From Thermoanaerobacterium sp. CMT5567-10 (lineage in GTDB: Bacteria; Bacillota; Thermoanaerobacteria; Thermoanaerobacterales; Thermoanaerobacteraceae): DNA of 64,000 bases. A program made the translations under genes and the position numbers. The notes below the pieces were generated by a model. It was given only the letters and a program-made list of their open reading frames with translations. It had not been told where the DNA came from and searched no databases. Shown here one piece after another: positions 52,535 through 63,509 of the stretch. Location: positions 620,001 through 684,000 of the forward strand of contig NZ_CP130558.2 of assembly GCF_030534315.2 (NCBI RefSeq), written 5' to 3'. Positions within the stretch are counted from its first letter, which is position 1; every line of letters begins with the position of its first letter.

Positions 52535-53993
52535 AATATGGTTTTATTATTTCACCTGAAATGGCATCTATCAAGTTTGAATAAATAGGATCATCTACAG
52601 TGTAAACTGGTATTATATCTTTGCCTTCTGGTTTATAATATTTCAATGAGAAGTTTCCACTCGTTAAGTATTTATCTGTTACTTTATCCTGCGTCATGAT
52701 GTTTGACGGCATCGGAATCGGTACGTCGTAATTTTTATAAGTATACGCTGATATATTTCCTTTTCCATCTACATCAATAGTTATACCATTATTTATAAAT
52801 GGAATATTGTACTGTTTAAGCGGAAATACAAAGTGGTATCCGTAGATTGCTTCACGTGTATTGGTATCTAAATTGCTGTTAAAATCGAGATAAGGTACTA
52901 CGTCTTTGAAATTATCCTTTATAAATGATTCCGCTTTTTTTAATGCATTTACCCGGGAAATTGATATACTTAAATCACTTTTGGTGCTTTTCAGCACATC
53001 TACGACATTACCTGTATTTGCATTAACTGCCACATGTAGATATCCTATTCCATTAACTTTATTCCATGCAAACGTCCAAACATTTAAATCAAGACATGCG
53101 TATTTTTCGATGTATGCTGTGTTTTTTAATTCGTAGTCTTTAGATGCATACTTCGATGCTATTTTATATGCTTCATCTTTTGTAACAGGCTTACTAGATT
53201 TATTGTAAAATTTGTCTAATGTAATTTTTTCTTCACCTGTCTTTTTTAATTCAACTTTAGTTCCATTTATATCAATTATATCACCTGTATATGCATTTAT
53301 CATGTACTGAGGTGATGGTGAAAAATATACCAGTTTCACATCACCTTTATTTTTGTTATATATTACTGTGTACACTAATCTTGGTCTTAAATATTCTTTA
53401 AAAAGTTTCGTGGCCTCATTTATATCTATCACATTTTTAAGCGTAGGCAGGTCTCCGTCTGTCCAATCGTACGTGTAATGTGTAACATATCCCGTTTTTT
53501 TATCGACAGATACATTTATTGTGTCGTATAAAACTTTCACACCATTCTCTTCTCTTCTCCATTTAAAATTGTATTCCCTATAACTGTCATTTTCATACGT
53601 GCTGTCAAATTTATATTTGCTAAGATTTGTTGGCCTTACCTTGTTCAAAAATTCATCAGCTATTTTCTTTGCGTCATCTCTGTTTAAATTTTTGCTTCCA
53701 TTATAATCAGATATATAATTATACCTTATAATATCTCCACTTTTCGCATTTAGAGTTATTGAAGTATTTTCAAAAATATCATTTTTAGTATAACTTAATA
53801 TCCACACTGAATCTTTATTTGTAAACTCTCTGTATTGGACGTTTAAATTATCGTATTTTATATCTCCCAGCCTGTCTTTTACAATTGAGATAGCTTTTTC
53901 TTTTGTAATAATATTGTCACTTGGAGCAGCATAAACATTAAATGTCCCTGCCAATATTATGAACATCAATATTATAACTGTTACCTTTTTCAT
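52533..53993 (-). CDS. Secreted protein with YcdB/YcdC and PepSY-like repeats
   Basis: 486 aa. The N-terminus KKVTVIILMFIILAGTFNVYA is a clear signal peptide, cut likely after AYA-like residues near 22-24. The rest has at least four alpha-beta units beginning like ITKEKAISIVKDRLGD, LNRDDAKKIADEFLNKV, VTKDEAYKIASKYASKD and NALKKAESFIKDNF, each followed by strands with K-TGxV or NxxTGxV. These match YcdB/YcdC and PepSY-type domains, often protease inhibitors or wall-associated proteins. Function is unknown. It follows the atp operon, and its RBS is embedded in a long hairpin. Confidence 0.7.
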   Translation of the reverse strand: MKKVTVIILMFIILAGTFNVYAAPSDNIITKEKAISIVKDRLGDIKYDNLNVQYREFTNKDSVWILSYTKNDIFENTSITLNAKSGDIIRYNYISDYNGSKNLNRDDAKKIADEFLNKVRPTNLSKYKFDSTYENDSYREYNFKWRREENGVKVLYDTINVSVDKKTGYVTHYTYDWTDGDLPTLKNVIDINEATKLFKEYLRPRLVYTVIYNKNKGDVKLVYFSPSPQYMINAYTGDIIDINGTKVELKKTGEEKITLDKFYNKSSKPVTKDEAYKIASKYASKDYELKNTAYIEKYACLDLNVWTFAWNKVNGIGYLHVAVNANTGNVVDVLKSTKSDLSISISRVNALKKAESFIKDNFKDVVPYLDFNSNLDTNTREAIYGYHFVFPLKQYNIPFINNGITIDVDGKGNISAYTYKNYDVPIPMPSNIMTQDKVTDKYLTSGNFSLKYYKPEGKDIIPVYTVDDPIYSNLIDAISGEIIKPY

Positions 53994-54001
53994 ATAAAAA
54001 C

Positions 54002-54069
54002 ACCTCCACTATTTTCTCCTATTTAGATTTTAGTCTAAATAGGATGTTTTTATACACAATCGTGGAGGT
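54002..54069 (-). promoter_or_regulatory. Long hairpin masking the RBS of the YcdB-like gene
   Basis: On the minus strand ACCTCCAC (54,062-54,069) is exactly complementary to GTGGAGGT (54,002-54,009), which is the Shine-Dalgarno site eight bases from the start. Inside lies a second perfect 10-bp stem (CCTATTTAGA/TCTAAATAGG, 54,018-54,043). It could hide the RBS or act as the atp operon terminator; the lack of a T-run favours the first. Confidence 0.6.
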
Positions 54070-54074
54070 ATTTC

Positions 54075-54485
54075 TTACATCTTTTTGTATTTTTTTGCAA
54101 TATTCATTCTGACGAGGGCACGCCGCAAAGCGGCTTTTGCAAGCAGATACTCATGCTGGCTTTTCTTCTGTCTTAACCTTTCTTCTGCTCTCTGTTTTGC
54201 TGCTTCTGCCCTCATAATATCTATCTCTTCAGGCCATTCGGCAGCATCTGCCAGTATTACTACATTATCCTGCTTGACTTCCATAAATCCGTTTGATATG
54301 CTGGCTTCTTTCCACTCATTGTCATTTTTTATCTTTAAAGTGCCAATGCCAAGAGCCACTGTCATAGGAATATGTCCTTTTTGTACACCGATTTCTCCAG
54401 CACTTGTTGTAACAATGATTTCCTCAACATCTCCATCGTAAAATTTGCGATGTGGTGTCAAAACTTCGAGGTGGTACTTACTCAT
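54075..54485 (-). CDS. atpC: ATP synthase epsilon subunit
   Basis: About 136 aa. The N-terminal beta-sandwich reads YHLEVLTPHRKFYDGDVEEI and GEIGVQKGHIPMTVALGIG; the C-terminal helix pair includes RAEAAKQRAEERL. It links F1 to the c ring and can inhibit ATP hydrolysis. The ATG start has GAGGTG six bases upstream; GTG at 54,494 would bury that site. Last gene of the atp operon. Confidence 0.94.
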   Translation of the reverse strand: MSKYHLEVLTPHRKFYDGDVEEIIVTTSAGEIGVQKGHIPMTVALGIGTLKIKNDNEWKEASISNGFMEVKQDNVVILADAAEWPEEIDIMRAEAAKQRAEERLRQKKSQHEYLLAKAALRRALVRMNIAKKYKKM

Positions 54486-54495
54486 ATTATACACC

Positions 54496-55893
<1,398 letters not shown>

Positions 55894-55941
55894 TCACTAT
55901 CTAAAATTTTATTTTTATAATTTAAATACTTTCAGTTCCAG

Positions 55942-56799
55942 CTAAACAGATGAACCTCCTATTATTTCAGAAAGCTCTTGCGTTATAGAAGCTTGCCTCA
56001 GCCTGTTATATTCCAAAGTGTATTTAGCTATCATCTTGTCTGCATTTGAAGTTGCACCATCCATAGCAACCATACGTGAAAAATGCTCTGATGCAAAAGC
56101 ATTTACCAAGAAGCTGTACACTATGCCTTTAATATACTCAGGCACAAGTAAATTAAATACTTTAGTAGGGGATGGATCGTATATCATATCGCTTAAAATT
56201 TTTACATCCTTATTGCTGTCAAAATTTTTTATGTCCAGCGGCAATATTTTAATCGTCTTTACTATCTGCTTTAAACCGGCCATTTCAGTATATACTGCAT
56301 AAATATCATCTATAATGCCTCTATCATATATATCTACCAATAAATCAGATATCTCACCAGCTGCAGATGTGGTAGGATTTTGTGCAGTGTATAGGAATTC
56401 TACGTCTACGTTGTAACCTTTATTCAAGAAATAGGTGCGTCCTACTTCACCTATCACCATGAGGTTTTGTGTATCGCCATCAATAACTTCTTCTGCTTGT
56501 TTTATGACGTTATGATTATATCCACCACACAAACCTTTATCGCCTGTAACAACTATGACGGCTTTTTTTCTTGCTCCTTTGGCTTCATGCTGTCTTTCAA
56601 AATAATGGGATGTAGCCTCACCGCTATGAATCAATATATCTTCCATTGTAGACTGTATTTTTTCATAATACGGTCTCACATTATCCAGCATCGCCTTTGC
56701 TTTTCTGAATTTTGCTGCCGATATGAGATTCATAGCTCTCGTTATTTTCCGCGTCTCTTTGATGCTTTTTATCCTTAATTGAATATCCCTTTTCCCCAT
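55942..56799 (-). CDS. atpG: ATP synthase gamma subunit
   Basis: 285 aa. The N-terminal helix is RIKSIKETRKITRAMNLISAA, and the C-terminal helix MDGATSNADKMIAKYTLEYN, with the signature near ITQELSEIIGG; together they form the rotating shaft. VVTGDKGLCGGYN lies in the globular part. It overlaps the atpA stop by one base (TAATG), so they are coupled. Confidence 0.96.
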   Translation of the reverse strand: MGKRDIQLRIKSIKETRKITRAMNLISAAKFRKAKAMLDNVRPYYEKIQSTMEDILIHSGEATSHYFERQHEAKGARKKAVIVVTGDKGLCGGYNHNVIKQAEEVIDGDTQNLMVIGEVGRTYFLNKGYNVDVEFLYTAQNPTTSAAGEISDLLVDIYDRGIIDDIYAVYTEMAGLKQIVKTIKILPLDIKNFDSNKDVKILSDMIYDPSPTKVFNLLVPEYIKGIVYSFLVNAFASEHFSRMVAMDGATSNADKMIAKYTLEYNRLRQASITQELSEIIGGSSV

Positions 56800-58319
56800 T
56801 ATGCATCACCTTTCGATGCGTATTTGCTCTTATACTCCTCGATAGCCGCCTTTAATTTTTCAATTATATCATCCTCTAACTTGCCTGTCTCTCTTATGGT
56901 TTTCTTAATATCCGGGTAGTTTATATCAATAAACTCAAGCAGATCTTTTACAAATTTTTTTACATCTTGAAGCTCAACATCTACCAAGTATTTGTTCATA
57001 ACCGTGTATATCATTATGACCTGATCTTCCATCGAAATCGGCTGATATCTTGGTTGCTTCGTTATTTCTACTATCCTCTCGCCTTGCTTTAGTAAATCCA
57101 GTGTCGATTTATCAAGATCTGAGCCAAACTGTGCAAATACCTCCAGTTCCCTGTACTGGGAAAGCTCTAATCTCATTCTGCCAGATACTTTTTTCATGGC
57201 TTTTTTCTGCGCAGCACCACCGACACGTGATACTGATAGACCCACGTTTATAGCAGGTCTTATGCCTGAATAGAAAAGCTCAGATTCCAGATATATCTGT
57301 CCATCTGTTATAGATATAACATTTGTAGGAATGTATGCTGATATATCGCCTGCAAGTGTTTCTATTATTGGCAGTGCAGTAATTGAACCGCCGCCCATAT
57401 CGTCAGAAAGCTTAGCAGAACGCTCTAAAAGCCTTGAATGGAGATAGAATACATCTCCAGGATATGCTTCTCTTCCTGGCGGTCTTCTTAAAAGGAGCGA
57501 AATCGTTCTGTATGCAACAGCGTGTTTTGAAAGATCATCATATACTATAAGGACATCCTTCTTGTTGTACATGAAATACTCTGCCATAGCACATCCAGCA
57601 TATGGTGCTAAATACTGCAGTGCTGCAGAATCACTTGCTGTCGATGCTACAACCGTTGTGTATGACATTGCACCAAATTTTTCCAATGTATTCACAAGTC
57701 CCGCTATTGTCGAAGCTTTCTGACCTATTGCAACATATATGCAGTAAACATCTTTGTCTTTTTGGTTTATTATAGTATCAACTGCGATAGCTGTCTTTCC
57801 AGTCTGCCTATCTCCTATTATAAGCTCTCTCTGCCCTCTACCAATTGGAATCATAGCATCTATTGCTAAGATTCCGGTCTGTAGCGGAGTATCAACAGGT
57901 TTCCTCTTTATAATAGGTGGAGCTGGATATTCAACAGGCCTTGTTCCATCGTTTTTTATAGGTCCTTTACCGTCTAGAGGTTGACCTAGTGGATTAACGA
58001 CTCTACCTAAAAGACCAGGACCTACAGGTACTTCAACTACTTTTCCAGTACGCTTTACAGTAGTACCTTCTTTAATTGCTTCAGGATCGCCAAGAATTAT
58101 GGCACCAACATTATCTTCTTCAAGATTCATTACCATTCCATAGACGCCATTTTCAAATTCAACCATTTCTCCATACATTGCTTCATCAAGTCCATATATC
58201 TTGACAATGCCATCACCAGCAGTAATTACATAACCTATATCTTCTGTCTTAAGGGTAAAATCAAAATTTTTTATTTTATCTTCCAGAATTGATGTTATTT
58301 CTTCAGGTTTTATATCCAT
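56799..58319 (-). CDS. atpA: ATP synthase alpha subunit
   Basis: 506 aa. Residues near 169 carry [15 protein letters not shown] (P-loop), and the signature [14 protein letters not shown] is present near residue 360, as is [20 protein letters not shown]. It forms the non-catalytic nucleotide sites and the stator ring with beta. ATG start with GAAGGTG upstream. Confidence 0.97.
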   Translation of the reverse strand: MDIKPEEITSILEDKIKNFDFTLKTEDIGYVITAGDGIVKIYGLDEAMYGEMVEFENGVYGMVMNLEEDNVGAIILGDPEAIKEGTTVKRTGKVVEVPVGPGLLGRVVNPLGQPLDGKGPIKNDGTRPVEYPAPPIIKRKPVDTPLQTGILAIDAMIPIGRGQRELIIGDRQTGKTAIAVDTIINQKDKDVYCIYVAIGQKASTIAGLVNTLEKFGAMSYTTVVASTASDSAALQYLAPYAGCAMAEYFMYNKKDVLIVYDDLSKHAVAYRTISLLLRRPPGREAYPGDVFYLHSRLLERSAKLSDDMGGGSITALPIIETLAGDISAYIPTNVISITDGQIYLESELFYSGIRPAINVGLSVSRVGGAAQKKAMKKVSGRMRLELSQYRELEVFAQFGSDLDKSTLDLLKQGERIVEITKQPRYQPISMEDQVIMIYTVMNKYLVDVELQDVKKFVKDLLEFIDINYPDIKKTIRETGKLEDDIIEKLKAAIEEYKSKYASKGDA

Positions 58320-58352
58320 ATATTCACCTTCTATTTTATAGAGTACTTTTTA

Positions 58353-58886
58353 TTAACTTGCAGTTACAAGATTTTTAAGGAGTAGATCAAGTTTCCTTTT
58401 TATAGATCCATCGATAACTTTATTTCCTATTAATATCTTAAGCCCACCGAGTATAGACTCATCCACTGTTTGATTTATGCAAACTTTTTTATTAAAATTT
58501 GATTCCAGTCTATTTTTGATTTCTTCAAGGGTCTTTAAGTCCAATGGATGGGCCGAAATTAAAGTTGCATTTATAATTCCCTTGTAATCCATGTACAATT
58601 TCTCATACTCAATGAATATTTCATCAAAAATTGTCTCTCTATGCTTCGATATTATCAATTTTAAAAAGTTAATTATTTCTTTATCATACCCATCTAAAAT
58701 CGCATCAACAAAGCTCATTTTTTGCCTGATGTACATTCCTCTATTTGTAATAATTTTATATATTTGCTTATTTTTTAACATATTTAAAATGCTTTTAAGT
58801 TCATCATAATACTTTTCGATATTGTTATTTTCTCTAGCTGTGTTAAAAAGAGCACGTGCATATTTTTTTGCTATTACTTGTTCCAA
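58353..58886 (-). CDS. atpH: ATP synthase delta subunit
   Basis: 177 aa. KKYARALFNTARENN opens the N-terminal helical domain; the C-terminal part has VDESILGGLKILIGNKVIDGS, the OSCP/delta signature. It joins the peripheral stalk to F1. TTG start, overlapping the end of atpF, with AAGGAGG upstream inside atpF. Confidence 0.93.
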   Translation of the reverse strand: MEQVIAKKYARALFNTARENNNIEKYYDELKSILNMLKNKQIYKIITNRGMYIRQKMSFVDAILDGYDKEIINFLKLIISKHRETIFDEIFIEYEKLYMDYKGIINATLISAHPLDLKTLEEIKNRLESNFNKKVCINQTVDESILGGLKILIGNKVIDGSIKRKLDLLLKNLVTAS

Positions 58887-59362
58887 GATGCACCTGCCTC
58901 CTTAACCACCTCGTTGATTATTTTATCATCATCAATATTGATATTGCCGATAGCTTTTGAAGCAGCTTCTATTATGAGGTGTGACAAGCTAACTCTTAAA
59001 TCATGCATTGCTTTAATTTTCTCTGTCTCTGCTTCTTCTTTTGCCCTTTCTATTATAGCCTTTGCTTCGATATTTGCCTGTTCTATTATCTTATCTGCTT
59101 TTTCTTTTGCATATTTTTCTGCTCTATCAATGATAGCCTTTCCTTCATCGTCAGCCTTTTTTAATATCTCTTCGTATTGTGCTTTTAATTCGTTAGCTTC
59201 ATGAACTTTCCTATCAGCCTCTTCAAGTGAATTTTTAATTTTTTGTGATCTTTCTTCCATAAATTTTGTCACTGGTTTAAAGAGAAACTTTCTCAATATC
59301 AGATATAAAACAACGAGATTTATAATCGTAAAAATGAACGTATATGGATTTATAAGGCTCAA
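58874..59362 (-). CDS. atpF: ATP synthase b subunit
   Basis: 162 aa. One N-terminal membrane helix (YTFIFTIINLVVLYLILRKF) and then a long charged coiled coil (NSLEEADRKVHEANELK onwards), the dimeric stalk. TTG start with GAAGG nine bases upstream. The length is usual for Firmicutes. Confidence 0.94.
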   Translation of the reverse strand: MSLINPYTFIFTIINLVVLYLILRKFLFKPVTKFMEERSQKIKNSLEEADRKVHEANELKAQYEEILKKADDEGKAIIDRAEKYAKEKADKIIEQANIEAKAIIERAKEEAETEKIKAMHDLRVSLSHLIIEAASKAIGNINIDDDKIINEVVKEAGASWNK

Positions 59363-59384
59363 ATTATTACCTTCTTTCGTATCA

Positions 59385-59636
<252 letters not shown>

Positions 59637-59693
59637 TTATTTTATACATAAATCTTTTTAATATCAATTTTTACCTTGAAAGACGGATTATTC

Positions 59694-60350
59694 TTATTCA
59701 ACAGCTTCTTCAATATAAAGCGTTGTCAAAAATACAAAAACTACCATCTGAAGTGCACCATCAAACAAGTCGAAGTAGATGCTGAATATAGCTGGAACGA
59801 CTATTGGTGCCACTTTACTTATTAAACCCATTATTATAAATGCAGCTATGATGTTGCCAAACAACCTGGCTGCAAGTGATAATGGTCTCGTAAACATATC
59901 AAGTATTTTCATTGGGAAAAAGAAGGGCATCGGTTCAAAAAATGATTTTGCATATCCTTTTATGCCTTTTGCTTTAATTGATGCTATTATAACAACTATA
60001 ATAGACATTATAGCCATTGCAGATGTGGCACTTAAATCTTTTGTAGGAGGTGCTATTCCAAATAGATCGATAGTATTTGCTAATATTAAATATAACGCAA
60101 TTGTTCCAAGATAAGGTGCAAATGATGACCAATACTCTCCAAGAGCATCTTTTGTAAATGAATTTAAGCCATCTACAATGGTTTCAACGAAATTCTGTAC
60201 GCCGGTAGGAACAAGTTTCCAGCCTCTTGTAACGATAATAGACGCTATAGTAAGTACAGCCATTATTAACCATGTTACAACAACTGTTGTCGTCACAGGA
60301 ATGCCACCTAAAATAGGGATTGTAAATACTACAGACTGTCCTATCTCCAC
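59694..60350 (-). CDS. atpB: ATP synthase a subunit
   Basis: About 218 aa with five or six membrane helices. FEPMPFFFPMKILDMFTRPLS followed by LAARLFGNIIAAFIIM contains the essential Arg (PLSLAARLFGN), the proton-channel hallmark. It faces the c ring. The GTG at 60,350 has AAGGGGTG upstream; the GTG at 60,359 lies within the RBS. First gene of the atp operon; no atpI is seen before it. Confidence 0.95.
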   Translation of the reverse strand: MEIGQSVVFTIPILGGIPVTTTVVVTWLIMAVLTIASIIVTRGWKLVPTGVQNFVETIVDGLNSFTKDALGEYWSSFAPYLGTIALYLILANTIDLFGIAPPTKDLSATSAMAIMSIIVVIIASIKAKGIKGYAKSFFEPMPFFFPMKILDMFTRPLSLAARLFGNIIAAFIIMGLISKVAPIVVPAIFSIYFDLFDGALQMVVFVFLTTLYIEEAVE

Positions 60351-60381
60351 TCGTATCACCCCTTTCTTGCTTTTGAATACA

Positions 60382-60410
60382 ATTATAATACTTTACAATG
60401 TAAAATTCAA
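60382..60410 (-). promoter_or_regulatory. Promoter of the atp operon with palindrome in the spacer
   Basis: On the minus strand TTGAAT (60,405-60,410) and TATAAT (60,382-60,387) have a 17-base spacer. The spacer includes TTTACATTGTAAA, a near-perfect palindrome that might be an operator. Confidence 0.75.
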
Positions 60411-60468
60411 ACACTATTTTCACAGAACCCTTAAAATTCAACAGTTGTCAGACTCTCATATATTAATC

Positions 60469-61122
60469 TTAACTGTTATTCAATTTATTTATACTATCAA
60501 TCGACGCAATAACAAATAGGTTATCGCCTTCCATTATTATATCGTCAGCAGAAGGAGTAATTTTAATATTATTTTCTCTTTTTATTGCAATAATATTTAA
60601 TCCAAACCTTTGTCTTAGTTTCAATTCATTTAAAGATTTGCCTATCCAATCTCTAAGAGCCATTATTTCAACAATATTGTACTCAGGTGAAAGCTCTATA
60701 AAATCAAGTATATTTGACGATGTAAGACTATGAGCCAATTTTATCCCTGCTTCTTTTTCTGGAAATATGACCCTATCTGCTCCGATTTTCAGCAATACTT
60801 TTGCATGAAGTTCATTTAAGGCCTTCGCTACAACTGTTTTTACACCAAGTTCTTTTACCATAAGCGTAACCATAAGGCTTGTTTGTATATCTGTTCCAGT
60901 ACCTATTATTGCAACATCAAAATTCCTTACACCTAAAGATCTTAGTACTTTTTCATCTGTTGCATCAGCCTGCACTGCTCTAGTCACACTGTCTGATATC
61001 CTCTGGACTCTTTCTTCTGAACTGTCTATCGCCAACACATCACAACCTAGTGAATATAATGTCGTTGCAACACTTGATCCAAACCTTCCTAAACCTATTA
61101 CTACAAATTGTTTTCCACTCAT
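60469..61122 (-). CDS. ktrA: KtrA/TrkA potassium uptake regulatory subunit
   Basis: 217 aa with QFVVIGLGRFGSSVATTLY (RCK-N Rossmann, GxGxxG) and the RCK-C half (SPEYNIVEIMALRDWIGKS onward). It gates the KtrB channel in response to ATP/ADP and, in RCK-C of related proteins, c-di-AMP. It follows ktrB by 20 bases. The spacing between AGGAGG and ATG is unusually long (about 16 bases), so translation may be weak or coupled. Confidence 0.93.
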   Translation of the reverse strand: MSGKQFVVIGLGRFGSSVATTLYSLGCDVLAIDSSEERVQRISDSVTRAVQADATDEKVLRSLGVRNFDVAIIGTGTDIQTSLMVTLMVKELGVKTVVAKALNELHAKVLLKIGADRVIFPEKEAGIKLAHSLTSSNILDFIELSPEYNIVEIMALRDWIGKSLNELKLRQRFGLNIIAIKRENNIKITPSADDIIMEGDNLFVIASIDSINKLNNS

Positions 61123-61142
61123 GATATATAATATATAACCTC

Positions 61143-62501
61143 CTAACCAATTAATACATTGTCTTCGGGATATTTTATTGCTGCATTTGAATTTGCATGT
61201 CTTCGCATAAGTGCGTATATTACTGTCAATGGTCCAACTCTCCCTGCATACATTGTCAATATTATTACCATTCTTCCAACTATGTCTAAGTGGGGTGTCA
61301 ACCCCATCGTAAGGCCTACAGTACCAAATGCTGATACAACTTCGTAAAAAATTGATAAGAAGTCTGCTTTCTCAAATACAGATAAAAGTAAAACATCAAA
61401 AATAATTATAAATATACCTATACAAATTACTGAAAACGCTCTATAAACTTCGTCTTTTGGAATCCTTTTAGATAATACTTCGGTATCTTCTCTGCCTTTT
61501 ACTACTGAAAACAGAGTCATTACGATAACTGCAAATGTTGATGTTTTAATACCGCCTCCTGTAGATCCAGGTGATGCACCTATAAACATCAATATGATTG
61601 TAAAGAAATTTGAAGCATCTGTCATCTTTGCAATATCAAGCGTGTTAAATCCAGCAGTCCTAGGCGTTATAGCTGCAAACAATGATGACAGCACCTTGCC
61701 TTTAAAAGAAAGGTATTTCATTGTTTCAGGATTGTCATGTTCTAATAAGAAAAACATTAAAGCACCAACCACGATTAAAATTGATGTTGTTATGATTACA
61801 ATTTTTGAGTGAAGAGAAAATTTTTTAAATTGCCGTTTGTTGATAATATCATATTGAACTGTAAATCCCAACCCACCAAAAACGATTAATGTCATTATCA
61901 CAAAATTTACAGAAAAACTTTCAGTGTACTGTATTAAGCTCTTAAAATTGCCAAAGACATCAAATCCGGCATTATTATAAGCAGATACTGCATGAAATAT
62001 TCCTCTAAAAAGTCCCTCCCAAAAGCCAAACTGAGGGATAAACTTAAATGATAATAATACTGCTCCAATACCTTCAATTACAAATGTGCTTATAAGTGCA
62101 TACCTAATAAGCCTAACTATCCCCTGCAGTGTAAGAGCATTCATAGCTTCCTGCATAACAAGTCTTTCTTTAAAAGTTATTTTTTTGCCCATTACCATAA
62201 ATAAAAGAGTTGCAAATGACATAAACCCCAGTCCGCCAATTTGTATTAGAATCATAATAACTGTCTGGCCAAATCTAGACCAATATGTCCCTGTGTCAAC
62301 TACTACTAAACCCGTAACACATGTAGCAGATGTTGCAGTAAATAAAGCTGTCGTAAAATCTGTCTCAGTGTTTGTACTCGATGATATTGGAAGCATAAGA
62401 ATAAATGTTCCTATCAATATCACTGTAGCAAAACCTAAAGCAAGCACCTGTATCGGCGTTATACTGTTTAAAATATGCTGCACTTTTTGCCTTACAGTCA
62501 T
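61143..62501 (-). CDS. ktrB: KtrB/TrkH potassium uptake transmembrane subunit
   Basis: 452 aa with four M1-P-M2 repeats. Filter-like stretches TATSATCVTGLVVVDTG, HAVSAYNNAGFDVFGN, AITPRTAGFNTLDI and SAFGTVGLTMGLT each carry the conserved Gly of Trk/Ktr filters. It takes up potassium with help from KtrA. A c-di-AMP riboswitch and terminator lie upstream, so high c-di-AMP should switch it off. ATG start with GGAGATG upstream. Confidence 0.95.
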   Translation of the reverse strand: MTVRQKVQHILNSITPIQVLALGFATVILIGTFILMLPISSSTNTETDFTTALFTATSATCVTGLVVVDTGTYWSRFGQTVIMILIQIGGLGFMSFATLLFMVMGKKITFKERLVMQEAMNALTLQGIVRLIRYALISTFVIEGIGAVLLSFKFIPQFGFWEGLFRGIFHAVSAYNNAGFDVFGNFKSLIQYTESFSVNFVIMTLIVFGGLGFTVQYDIINKRQFKKFSLHSKIVIITTSILIVVGALMFFLLEHDNPETMKYLSFKGKVLSSLFAAITPRTAGFNTLDIAKMTDASNFFTIILMFIGASPGSTGGGIKTSTFAVIVMTLFSVVKGREDTEVLSKRIPKDEVYRAFSVICIGIFIIIFDVLLLSVFEKADFLSIFYEVVSAFGTVGLTMGLTPHLDIVGRMVIILTMYAGRVGPLTVIYALMRRHANSNAAIKYPEDNVLIG

Positions 62502-62619
62502 TTCTTCATCTCCAAAAATAATATCAAATATAAATATCTATGATTTCATCATAATAGTAGAAACAACGTATATTAATCATGTCTCATCTTTTTTTACAGC
62601 GTAATTTCCCCAAAAATAT

Positions 62620-62643
62620 AAAAAAACCTGAAGTCCTCAAGTT
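62620..62643 (-). terminator. Intrinsic terminator of the ktrBA leader
   Basis: AACTTGA pairs with TTCAGGTT (one G-T pair), followed by seven Ts on the minus strand. It sits directly downstream of the riboswitch and is the likely expression platform. Confidence 0.75.
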
Positions 62644-62662
62644 TTTTAACTTCTCCTTAAAA

Positions 62663-62764
62663 GCCTACGGGGTTAGCTGACGGGCTAGGATCTAAGAAAG
62701 CTTAACCCTATTCTTTCGAATTTCGCCCCAGTTATTGGGTCCCCCGTTTCCATTGGAATTAGGC
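62663..62764 (-). ncRNA. c-di-AMP riboswitch (ydaO/yuaA class)
   Basis: The minus strand shows the class hallmarks in order: GCCTA at the 5' end, GGGGGACCC, CTGGGGCGAA, TAGGGTTAAGC, CCGTCAGCTAACC and a closing GTAGGC. GCCTA and TAGGC pair as the P1 helix. In Bacillus the same riboswitch controls Ktr genes by termination upon c-di-AMP binding. Here it precedes ktrBA with a terminator between. Confidence 0.92.
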
Positions 62765-62791
62765 TTATTTTATTACGATAACTATAAAACC

Positions 62792-62820
62792 ATTATACAA
62801 CTGATACTTTTCAATAGCAA
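62792..62820 (-). promoter_or_regulatory. Promoter of the riboswitch-ktrBA transcript
   Basis: TTGCTA (62,815-62,820) and TATAAT (62,792-62,797) on the minus strand are 17 bases apart. The predicted transcription start near 62,785 is about 20 bases before the riboswitch P1 helix. Confidence 0.65.
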
Positions 62821-62906
62821 ATGTCAATCAAACACCATATATTTTCATTTTTAATCAAATTAACTGATATTTAACGAATACATTTAATAATTCTCCATTA
62901 TCGTCG

Positions 62907-63509
62907 TTAATCTTCGAATTTTTTGTTGTTCTCAAGAATAAAATCTAAACAGGTGTAGACATCATCTACACCAGTTTTCTTCAAAGATGAAAAAGGTACA
63001 ATTTTATCTTTGTCGACTTCAAGTGTCTCGGATATGACATTCAGGGACCTTTGAATTTCCTGCCTATTCAGCTTATCCGATTTTGTAGCAACAACAACAT
63101 AATTTAAATTTCTCTGTTTTAAATAATTCACCATTAGGACATCATCATCTGTAGGCCTATGCCTGATGTCTACAAGCATTATTGCACCTTGGAGATATTC
63201 TGAAACATTTAAGTAAGTCTCAATATTTATTGACCACTGTTTTTTCATCTCTTTTGAAACTTCAGCATAGCCATAGCCAGGAAGATCAACTAAGTAAAAT
63301 GAATTATTTACAAGGTAAAAATTAATACCTTGCGTCTTTCCCGGCTTCTGGCTAACTCTTGCGAAATTTTTTCTGTTAACTATGGTATTTATAAAAGATG
63401 ATTTGCCTACATTCGACCTGCCTATTACAGCAATTTGCATTAGCCCGTCATCTGGATATTGACTTTTATTATACGCAGAAACCTTAAGCTCTATTGATTT
63501 AATCTTCAT
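62907..63509 (-). CDS. engB: Ribosome biogenesis GTPase EngB/YsxC
   Basis: About 200 aa. [19 protein letters not shown] is the G1 P-loop, [11 protein letters not shown]2, [11 protein letters not shown]3, ATKSDKL G4 (TKxD) and [11 protein letters not shown]5. It helps assemble the large ribosomal subunit. ATG start with AGGTGAG seven bases upstream; the gene overlaps the end of lon, a common gene order in Firmicutes. The frame stays open to a GTG at 63,521. Confidence 0.95.
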   Translation of the reverse strand: MKIKSIELKVSAYNKSQYPDDGLMQIAVIGRSNVGKSSFINTIVNRKNFARVSQKPGKTQGINFYLVNNSFYLVDLPGYGYAEVSKEMKKQWSINIETYLNVSEYLQGAIMLVDIRHRPTDDDVLMVNYLKQRNLNYVVVATKSDKLNRQEIQRSLNVISETLEVDKDKIVPFSSLKKTGVDDVYTCLDFILENNKKFED

